Shown here: piece after piece, positions 1-8,380 of the stretch
Position numbering within the stretch: position 1 is the first letter of the stretch
Layout: each line of letters opens with the position of its first letter
NCBI GenBank assembly: GCA_964568345.1
Contig: CAZMPG010000022.1
Coordinates: forward strand, 1 to 19,794
DNA length: 19,794 bases
Source of the DNA: UBA12088 sp964568345
Lineage (GTDB): Bacteria > Patescibacteriota > Minisyncoccia > Phycocordibacterales > UBA12088
Direction: 5' to 3'
Position numbers and translations under genes: made by a program
The notes under the pieces: generated by a model
What the model was told of the DNA's origin: nothing
What the model saw: only the letters and a program-made list of their open reading frames with translations
Databases searched by the model: none

Positions 1-533
1 CGGAAGTGGAGGGCAGGGGCCTCCTTGCACTCATCCTCGATGGGCTCAAGGCGCTTGGTATCTCGATACAGAACGGCATCGCTTCCTTTGCAGACCTCAT
101 CGCGAGCACGCTCACCGTTGGCTCGTCAGAAGCGCCGAGCGGTATCCAGCTCTTCGACAAGGCGACCGGTGACGCCTACTGCGTCGAGATAGACCACGGC
201 GAGTTTGTGAAGCGGCGGGGGTCGTGTCGTGACGAGCCGACGGAAGCGCCGCAGGGTTCGGGTAGCGGCAGTTCGGGCGGTGGTGATGTAGGTGGTGCAG
301 CGGAGAGTGGCGGCAGCGGCACAAGCGAGCCAGCGCCGGCCGACCCTGGTGCGGGGGTAAGCGACAGTACCGGGAGCGAAGTTACCAGCGAGAGTGCTCC
401 ATCACCACCCGACCTCGGTACGGGGGACGCCACGGCAGCACCACCCGGCGGAGGTGACGCACCGAGCGACGCAGGAGCGGTGGGCGGAGTGGAAGCGCTG
501 CCGGAAGGAGTGCCAAGTGAGGGAGGGCAGTGA
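1..533 (+). CDS. C-terminal end of a large surface protein (5' partial)
   Basis: The reading frame is open to the left edge (first full codon at 3) and ends at TGA 531-533, so this is probably the tail of a longer protein. A GTG at 6 would give 175 residues but is not a convincing start. An amphipathic stretch (LLALILDGLKALGISIQNGI) runs into TLTVGSSEAPSGIQLFDKATGDAYC, a short beta unit that I recognise as the recurring tail of Parcubacterial tail-fibre or surface proteins. From about residue 78 to the end the chain is low-complexity Gly/Ser/Pro/Ala/Glu and probably disordered. The stop overlaps the GTG of the next gene (GTGA), suggesting co-transcription and coupled translation. The exact function is unknown; a role in surface display or attachment is inferred. 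Confidence 0.7.
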   Translation, partial: EVEGRGLLALILDGLKALGISIQNGIASFADLIASTLTVGSSEAPSGIQLFDKATGDAYCVEIDHGEFVKRRGSCRDEPTEAPQGSGSGSSGGGDVGGAAESGGSGTSEPAPADPGAGVSDSTGSEVTSESAPSPPDLGTGDATAAPPGGGDAPSDAGAVGGVEALPEGVPSEGGQ

Positions 534-3500
534 GTGGTAGGAAAAGAAGCAACAAAACCATATATCAAGCCATGAATCAAATAGCAACAAACCTAGTTAG
601 GAGGTTCAACCTCCTAAATAATGAGGCAGGTAAGCCGGCACAATCTAGGAGATTGAACCTCCTAACTATCGGCGGTGCGATGTGTAGCGTGCTGTTTGGC
701 GTATGGGCATTGCTTCTTTCTCCCGCAGCTGCCCTTGCCAACACCTGCACCTGGACCGGCGCCACCAACACGACCTGGGCCACGACCACGAACTGGAGCG
801 GGTGCGGCGGAGTGGCACCGACTTCTGCGGACGACGTCATCATAAACGGCGGCACCAACCAGCCGACCCTCGACCTCGCAAGCGGCGCGGTGACGGTGAA
901 TTCCCTTGAGCTCGGCTCGACCACTGCAAGCACGCTCACCCTCTCAAACGGTGACACCTCCTCGAAACGGCTCATTGTCTCTGGCAACATGACGATCGCT
1001 GCGTACGGCACAACAACCCACACCGCAAACACGACGACGCACACCCACTCGCTCTACCTCGACATCGGAGGGGGTCTCACCATAAACACCGGTGGCTCCA
1101 TCAACGTCAATAATAGAGGATACACCGGCGGAGGATCGGGGGCAGACGGCTATGGGCCGGGAAAGGGTCGTGCAACCGGTGGAGGGGCCGGGTACGGCGG
1201 AGGCGGAGCGTCGGGTTCGGGTAGCGGCGTCGGTGGGAATGTCTACGGCTCCACGACACAACCGACAGACATTGGGAGTAGTGCCTCGGGCGCAACGATC
1301 AATGGTGGCGCCGGTGGCGGTGCGGTGAAGCTCAACGTATCAGGCACTCTCACGCTCTCGGGCACCATCAGTACAAATGGCGAATCGAAGTTCTCAAACA
1401 GCCCCGGAGGCGGTTCAGGCGGTAGTGTGTGGATTACCGCCGACACCTTTGCGGGGAATGGGTCCATTACTGCCATCGGAGGAGATAAGTCAGGGAGCGG
1501 TGGCTCTGGTGGAGGTGGGAGAATCGCCGTCTACTGGACAGCAAGCACGTACACGGGAACGTATGCTGTGTACGGAGGAGGCGCCGGAGCAATAGGTGCC
1601 TCAGGTACCCTCTTCACCAAGGCTGCCTCACAAACCTACGGCGATCTCCTCCTTGACAACAACAACCAAAATGGCACCTCGACGGTGGCCACGACTTCCC
1701 AAACCTTCGACAGCATGACAGTCAGGAACTACGCCAAGTACGTCATCCCCTCCGGTATCACGATCACCCTCGCCTCAACCTCCGCCTCGACGACCGCGAA
1801 TGCCTCCCTCACGATCAATAGCGGGGGGACGTTGAGTGCGGCGAATCTCACCGGTTTTAGTAACTTTCAGGTCATCAACAACTCAACGCTCGACCTCGCA
1901 TCATTTGCGACCATGACCGCGCTCACCTTGACGAACAACGGCGTAGTGAATCTCAGCACATCCACTCTCACCATTGGTTCGGGCTCTACTTGGTATGAGA
2001 ACGGTACCAACCCTAGTATTGGCGACGTCTCCCATCAGATCACTGACCTCATCGTGAATGGCACGCTCGAGTTTCGCAACCAAAACACCACCGGCTCCGC
2101 GGTGTCCTTCAGCAGCATCACCGTGAATAGTGGCGGCACCCTCACCCACGAGGCGAATGCAACGACACAGACCGACGGTCTCAACCTCTCCCTTACGACA
2201 CTCACCATAAACACCGGTGGCTCCATCAACGTCAATAATAGAGGATACACCGGCGGAGGATCGGGGGCAGACGGCTATGGGCCGGGAAAGGGTCGTGCAA
2301 CCGGTGGAGGGGCCGGGTACGGCGGAGGCGGAGCGTCGGGTTCGGGTAGCGGCGTCGGTGGGAATGTCTACGGCTCCACGACACAACCGACAGACATTGG
2401 GAGTAGTGCCTCGGGCGCAACGATCAATGGTGGCGCCGGTGGCGGTGCGGTGAAGCTCAACGTATCAGGCACTCTCACGCTCTCGGGCACCATCAGTACA
2501 AATGGCGAATCGAAGTTCTCAAACAGCCCCGGAGGCGGTTCAGGCGGTAGTGTGTGGATTACCGCCGACACCTTTGCGGGGAATGGGTCCATTACTGCCA
2601 TCGGAGGAGATAAGTCAGGGAGCGGTGGCTCTGGTGGAGGTGGGAGAATCGCCGTCTACTGGACAGCAAGCACGTACACGGGAACGTATGCTGTGTACGG
2701 AGGAGGCGCCGGAGCAATAGGTGCCTCAGGTACCCTCTTCACCAAGGCTGCCTCACAAACCTACGGCGATCTCCTCCTTGACAACAACAACCAAAATGGC
2801 ACCTCGACGGTGGCCACGACTTCCCAAACCTTCGACAGCATGACAGTCAGGAACTACGCCAAGTACGTCATCCCCTCCGGTATCACGATCACCCTCGCCT
2901 CAACCTCCGCCTCGACGACCGCGAATGCCTCCCTCACGATCAATAGCGGGGGGACGTTGAGTGCGGCGAATCTTACGAGTATTTCAGGTTTCCAGATCAC
3001 CAATAGCTCGTCCCTGACCCTCCCGTCACTCACGAGTCTCACGAGTCTCACCCTCACGAACAACAGTGGTGCAACGTGCACAACAACGAGCCTCGCCAGC
3101 ACGAGCAATTCCACCATAACGAACAACGGCAGCATGTCGACCGGCGCAACGTACTCAATGGTGAGCACCACCTTCTACCAAAACGGCTCGCTTACTGGCC
3201 TCACCGACCTCTTCATCGGCAATGGATCCACCTTCGAGTTTCGGAATACGAGCACCACCACAGGCTACACGCTCACCAACCTCACGGTGCAGAGCGGCGG
3301 CACCCTTACCCACGAGGCGAACACGACGACCCAGACCGACTCGCTCAACCTCACGATCACGAACAACCTCGACGTGCAGAGCGGCGGCTCCATCACCGCC
3401 TCCAGCAAAGGATACTCAGGAGGAAACGTAGGGCACAAGGATGGCTATGGAACGGGCTTCGGCAGTCAGGGTCTCGGTGGTAACCACGGCGGAGGTGGTG

Positions 3501-5421
3501 GCGGGTATGGAGGTAACGGTGGTAATTCCGAGTTCACCAATCCAGGAGGTGGTACCTACGGATCAGTATCACAACCGACAGCTATTGGATCTGGAGGTGG
3601 GATTGAGACGAACCCCGATACACCGACCGCGGGGTCTGGTGGTGGTGCGATAAAAATGACCGTCTCCGGAAGCGCCTCGATCGGAGGATCCATAACAGCA
3701 GGTGGAGGCAATGGTGGTGTCACGAACTGCAATTCAGGGGGTGGAGGCTCCGGCGGTTCAATATGGCTTGCTGCTGATTCGATTTCCGGCAACGGTTCGA
3801 TCACCGCAAACGGTGGTAGTGGTGGTAACGGTTGTTGGGATTCAGGAGGTGGGGGTGGTGGTCGCATTGCCCTGTACTGGACATCAAGCAATACCCACAC
3901 GGGAACGAAGTCTGCGTATGGAGGTAATGGGAACAGCGGTCAGTATGGTGGTGCTGGTACCGTCTACCTCAAAGCAGCCTCGGCGACCTACGGCGACCTC
4001 ATCCTCAACAATAACGGTGCGAGCGGGACAACCACCACCGCCACCTCCTCTGACTCCTTCGACAACCTCACCGTCGTGAACTACGCCAAGTACGTCATCC
4101 CCTCAGGGCTCACGATCACCCTCGCCTCAACCTCCGCCTCGACGACCGCGAATGCAAGCCTCACCATCAATAGCGGGGGGACACTGAGTGCGGCGAATCT
4201 TACCGGTTTTAGCAACTTTCAGGTCATCAACAACTCGACGCTCGACCTCGCCTCCTTCGCGACCATGACCGCGCTCACCTTGACGAATAACGGTGTAGTG
4301 AACCTTGGCACCTCCACCCTCACCATTGGCCCCGGCTCCACCTGGTATGAAAACGGCACCAAAGCCACCATCGGCAGCACCACTCCCATTACCGACATCG
4401 TCATCAACGGCACGATGGAATTCCGCAACCAGAACACCACTGGGTCTGCCGTCTCTTTCTCCACCATCACCATCAACTCCGGTGGCAATCTCACCCACGA
4501 AGCAAACACGACGACGCAGACCGATGGTCTCAACCTCTCACTCGCAACACTCACCATCGCCTCCGGCGGCTCCATCACCGCCTCCAGCAAAGGATACTCA
4601 GGAGGAAACGTAGGGCACAAGGATGGCTATGGAACGGGCTTCGGCAGTCAGGGTCTCGGTGGTAACCACGGCGGAGGTGGTGGCGGGTATGGAGGTAACG
4701 GTGGTAATTCCGAGTTCACCAATCCAGGAGGTGGTACCTACGGATCAGTATCACAACCGACAGCTATTGGATCTGGAGGTGGGATTGAGACGAACCCCGA
4801 TACACCGACCGCGGGGTCTGGTGGTGGTGCGATAAAAATGACCGTCTCCGGAAGCGCCTCGATCGGAGGATCCATAACAGCAGGTGGAGGCAATGGTGGT
4901 GTCACGAACTGCAATTCAGGGGGTGGAGGCTCCGGCGGTTCAATATGGCTTGCTGCTGATTCGATTTCCGGCAACGGTTCGATCACCGCAAACGGTGGTA
5001 GTGGTGGTAACGGTTGTTGGGATTCAGGAGGTGGGGGTGGTGGTCGCATTGCCCTGTACTGGACATCAAGCAATACCCACACGGGAACGAAGTCTGCGTA
5101 TGGAGGTAATGGGAACAGCGGTCAGTATGGTGGTGCTGGTACCGTCTACCTCAAAGCAGCCTCGGCGACCTACGGCGACCTCATCCTCAACAATAACGGT
5201 GCGAGCGGGACAACCACCACCGCCACCTCCTCTGACTCCTTCGACAACCTCACCGTCGTGAACTACGCCAAGTACGTCATCCCCTCAGGGCTCACGATCA
5301 CCCTCGCCTCAACCTCCGCCTCGACGACCGCGAATGCAAGCCTCACCATCAATAGCGGGGGGACACTGAGTGCGGCGAATCTTACGAGTATTTCAGGTTT
5401 CCAGATCACCAATAGCTCGTC
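530..5421 (+). CDS. Giant secreted glycine-rich repeat protein, N-terminal part (up to the assembly gap)
   Basis: This is the first 1,630 or so residues of one gene that continues after the N-gap to 8310. The GTG at 530 overlaps the previous stop; ATG 572 and ATG 680 are alternatives. Residues 51-70 form a signal peptide (VLFGVWALLLSPAAALA, cleavage near A70/N71). The 530-680 leader is AT-rich with AGG, ATA and CTA codons unlike the rest, so the true start may be ATG 680. The mature protein opens with a T-W-T-G-A...N-W-S-G motif followed by P-T-S-A-D-D-V-I-I-N-G, then a regular series of Gly-rich modules alternating with Ser/Thr/Asn-rich beta modules (T-L-T-I-N-S-G-G-T-L). This looks like an extended beta-helix, as in adhesins and autotransporter passengers. 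Module order: A (res 183-440), C, A', D, B (951-1225), C', B', D'. No catalytic motif is visible. An adhesin or matrix role is inferred. Confidence 0.8.
597..617. promoter_or_regulatory. Perfect palindrome containing Shine-Dalgarno and anti-Shine-Dalgarno sequence
   Basis: Arms TTAGGAGGTT and AACCTCCTAA surround a single C, a perfect 10-bp inverted repeat. One arm contains AGGAGG and the other CCTCCT. It lies between the GTG (530) and ATG (680) start candidates of the giant gene, in an AT-rich leader. If translated in frame it reads R-R-F-N-L-L. A regulatory role in translation or an operator role is inferred only; it may instead be a dispersed genomic repeat. Confidence 0.5.
646..664. promoter_or_regulatory. 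Second, imperfect copy of the AGGAGG/CCTCCT palindrome
   Basis: Arms TAGGAGATT and AACCTCCTA surround a single G, with one mismatch (A652 against C658). It follows the first palindrome by 28 nt and sits 15 nt before ATG 680. In frame it reads R-R-L-N-L-L, so peptide and DNA are both similar between the copies. The central base is C in one and G in the other. Confidence 0.45.
1076..1848 (+). repeat. Internal repeat A, copy 1 (773 bp)
   Basis: By eye this is identical to 2201-2973 at an offset of 1,125 bp (375 codons), with no difference noticed. It encodes a Gly-rich module that opens INTGGSINVNNRGYTGGG and ends in the beta segment TINSGGTLSAAN. Identity including third codon positions points to recent duplication, gene conversion, or an assembly effect. 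Confidence 0.9.
2201..2973 (+). repeat. Internal repeat A, copy 2 (773 bp)
   Basis: Second copy of 1076-1848. The match starts at CTCACCATAAAC and stops at GCGGCGAATCT. After that point copy 1 continues into module C (ACCGGTTTTAG) and copy 2 into module D (TACGAGTATTTC). Confidence 0.9.
3382..4203 (+). repeat. Internal repeat B, copy 1 (822 bp)
   Basis: By eye this is identical to 4564-5385 at an offset of 1,182 bp (394 codons). It encodes another Gly-rich module (SITASSKGYSGGNVGHKDGY) and ends in the same NYAKYVIPSG and TINSGGTLSAAN segment as repeat A. A and B are thus diverged paralogues, each present as a recent identical pair. Confidence 0.9.
4564..5385 (+). repeat. Internal repeat B, copy 2 (822 bp)
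   Basis: Second copy of 3382-4203. It is followed by module D' (TTACGAGTATTTC), which runs into the scaffold gap 36 bp later. The gap probably exists because assembly failed at this repeat family. Confidence 0.9.
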
Positions 5422-5521
5422 NNNNNNNNNNNNNNNNNNNNNNNNNNNNNNNNNNNNNNNNNNNNNNNNNNNNNNNNNNNNNNNNNNNNNNNNNNNNNNN
5501 NNNNNNNNNNNNNNNNNNNNN
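5422..5521. other. Scaffold gap of 100 N
   Basis: Exactly 100 N lie inside the D' module of the giant gene. The flanks match the D module around 3012 and 3204, where the intervening stretch (3013-3203) is 191 nt. Replacing 100 by 191 changes the phase by one base and joins the upstream frame to the downstream one. The 100 is therefore probably a placeholder length, and the apparent frameshift is an artefact. Confidence 0.95.
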
Positions 5522-8310
5522 CCGACCTCTTCATCGGCAATGGATCCACCTTCGAGTTTCGGAATACGAGCACCACTTCCGGTTACACGCTCGCAAACCT
5601 CACGATCCAGAGCGGTGGCACCCTCACCCACGAGGCGAACACGACGACCCAGACCGACTCGCTCAACCTCACCATCACGAACAACCTCGACGTGCAGAGC
5701 GGGGGAACGATCAATGTTAATGCGAAAGGGTTCTCGGGCGGTACCGGCGACGGTGGCAATGGTAATGGCACCGGCAAGGGCACCGGCTCGGCCACCGCTG
5801 GGGGCGGCGGGGCAGGCTACGGCGGCGCGGGTGGGGCGGGGCAGAGCGGCGGCGCAGCGGGCTCCACGTACGGCTCCTCAACCGCGCCGATCGATGCGGG
5901 GTCGGGCGGTGGCGCGGGCGACAATAGTGGTACGGGTGGTGCTGGAGGTGGTGCGGTGAAGCTTGCCGTAGGGAACACTGCGACCCTGAGCGGTACGCTT
6001 GTGGCAAACGGCGGGAATGGCTCGGGTGGTTCGAGTGGTGGTGGGGGTGGCTCAGGGGGGAGCATCTACCTCATTGCAACCACGTTTACAGGAGGCGGAT
6101 CGGTGACCGCAAATGGCGGCAACGGCAATACCACCGGATCCGACGGTGGCGGTGGCGGTGGTGGACGGGTTGCGCTCGTTTGCACCACCAACACCTTCTC
6201 GGGCACGCTCACCGTCTCCGGTGGCACTGGTTACCAGACGGGTTCAACCGGTACTATTTCGCCACTCATTACGCTTGTCACGAACACCACGGATGGTATC
6301 ACGAGCAGTACAGCGACTGCACACGGCACCATCACTTCGCTCGACATCCGCGCCATCACCCAGTACGGGCATGTGTGGGCGGCGACGACAAGCCCGGCGC
6401 TCATCGCCACGCCTACCGCAGAGTGGAAGCTCAACGATAATGCGGGTAATGTGGCAGTGGCAGAGGTATCAGGTCTGTATACTGGCACCTCACAGCGTAA
6501 TACCTCGCTCACCGCAACGAGTGGAAAGATGAACGGAGCCATGGTGTTTAATGGGACCAGCGATTATGTCACGGTCACCGACACCGCTGCGCTCGACATC
6601 ACCGGACCTATCACGATATCGGCCTGGATCAAGACTACCGTTAAGGATGGCATATACCGACGAATCATTGATAAGTCCTACACGAGTGGCTACGTGCTCA
6701 ACATGGTGGGAGATTCGAGTGGTAGGGTGATGACTGAGATACAAGATTACGCGGCGGTGGGCACCACAGACGTTGCTGATGGAAATTGGCACCTGGTCAC
6801 CGGTATCTACGATGGGAGCTACGTGCGTATCTATGTTGATGGAAGCCAGCAGGGATCCACAGCGTACTCGGGTGGCATCAGCGCAAATGCGTACAACTTG
6901 ACGATAGGGATGGACAACTCTAACTACCCAGGAAATGAACGTTTTAGTGGTTCCATTGACGATGTTCGTATCTACAGCTTCGCACTTTCTCCCGCAGAGG
7001 TCTTCGCACTGTACCATGCCGGGAGTGGTACTGAGGAGGCCGACCCCTCATTCAGGAGTTCGTTCGGCGCAACAACCACGACGGGTGCATTCTCCTCGCC
7101 GCTCACCGGGCTTGTTCCGGGGACAACGTACTACGTCCGTACGTATGCTACGCTCTCTGGCAATACCACCTCGTACGGCTCGCAAGACTCCTTCATTGTG
7201 CCTGGGTCACTCGTGCTTGGGGAGCACGTGGCTAGTCAGATAGACAACCAATTCCTCTTTCTCACGAGCAACAACACAACGCTATATCGCTTCTCGCTCG
7301 CGCCCTCAAGTGAGTATGCCACCGTCACCTCGCTCACCCTCCCGCTGTCGGGCGTGTATGGGCTTAACAGCACCAAGGTCTCAAACATACGCCTGTATCG
7401 CGACCTCAACGCAAATGGAAGCTATGACGCGTCCGACAGCGCGGTGGGTGGCACGGGAGTTCTCCAGGTAAACGGCGATTTCACCGGTTCAATAACCTTC
7501 AGCACTTCATTCCTCGCCTCGACGACCAATAACTTCATCCTCGTGGTTGATCCGGTCGGTACTGCGTATGCGACTATGTGCACCATTGGGCTTCCAACAA
7601 CTGGCATCACCGCAACAGGTGTCACCACACAGACTGCATCATACATCAGTGGGTCCGTTTCTTCAGTAGAGCACCGGCACGGGCGGCCGCCGCAGACGGG
7701 AGGGCTCACAAACGGCATTGAGCCCATCGGCGGATTGTCGGAGAACGGTGTAGTGCGGGCCGGGGGGTCGAGCGGCGGCTTTGCCCCTGTGCCGCCCGAT
7801 GACCCGGGCGAGAGTATCGGGAGCGAGGTCGGCTTTTATACGCCGACCAGTGCGGGGAGCGTGTACGACGAGTGGACGAGCGGTATTGAGGGCATGCTCT
7901 CCGACGGCTTCTATGCCACCGCCGGCTCCGACAACCTCCGCGAATCCTACAGCACCTTCGACTTCGCGGTGCCCGGCGGCAACACGGTGACCGGCATCAT
8001 CGTGAAGCTCGAAGCCTCGGGCTCGACCGCGGCGGGGACGCTCGACGTGCTCCTCTCGTGGGACGGCGGCACCTCCTATACGAGCACCTCCTCGACCGCG
8101 ACGCTCACCACCTCCGATGCGGTGTATACCCTCGGCGGTGAGTCCTCCCTATGGGGCCAGGCGTGGGTACCCGCACACTTCTCAAACGCAAACTTCATCG
8201 TGCGTATCGTCGCCCACCCGAGCGGCAACACGCTCCAGCTCGACGCCCTCCAGGTACGGCCGGTGCACCAAGCCTCTGGCGGTGGCTCTGGCGGTATGGA
8301 GGCGATATAA
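5522..8310 (+). CDS. Giant secreted protein, C-terminal part: Gly-rich module, FN3-like domain with inserted LamG, C-terminal beta domains
   Basis: This continues the gene starting at 530; codon phase runs from GAC 5524 to TAA 8308-8310. The ATG-like 5692 is internal. Order: the rest of module D' (5522-5700); a further Gly-rich module (5701-6240); the first half of an FN3-like domain (6271-6411, TDGITSSTATAHG and YGHVWAATTSP); a LamG/concanavalin-A-like lectin fold (6412-7020, EWKLNDNAG, MVFNGTSDYV, ITISAWIK, NWHLVTGIYDG, IYVDGS, GSIDDVRIYSFALSPAEV); the second FN3 half (7042-7200, TGLVPGTTYYVRTYAT); a beta domain (7201-7660); a Gly/Pro linker; and a terminal beta-sandwich (7830-8270) ending in a Gly-rich tail. 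There is no sortase motif or C-terminal membrane segment, so the mode of surface attachment is not evident. Glycan binding by LamG is inferred from the family. Confidence 0.8.
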
Positions 8311-8311
8311 T
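8306..8311 (+). promoter_or_regulatory. Candidate -10 box (TATAAT) before the LamG/propeller gene
   Basis: A consensus TATAAT overlaps the TAA stop of the giant gene and lies 70 nt before ATG 8381. No convincing -35 hexamer is seen 16-18 nt upstream, so support rests on the -10 match and its position between two genes. Confidence 0.3.
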
Positions 8312-8380
8312 CTCTTGTGAGTGGATAAAGTATCCTGCACCACGCGCCCCAAAGCTGTCCACCTGATCTCTACACCACGC

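Noticed and set aside
1092..5082. Pairs of identical alternative-frame ORFs on both strands inside the giant gene
   Set aside because: They are shadows of the duplicated A and B repeats; their compositions are Pro/Arg-rich and they have no start signals.
1076..5385. Spaced repeats that might suggest a CRISPR-like or insertion-sequence array
   Set aside because: The units are about 800 bp, codon-phased and inside one coding frame; there are no short direct repeats with spacers, no terminal inverted repeats and no transposase.
5524..5959. Apparent continuation of the first giant frame past the gap (Pro/Arg/Ala-rich residues)
   Set aside because: It is the wrong phase created by the 100-N placeholder; the homologous module reads in the frame that starts at 5524 and continues to 8310.
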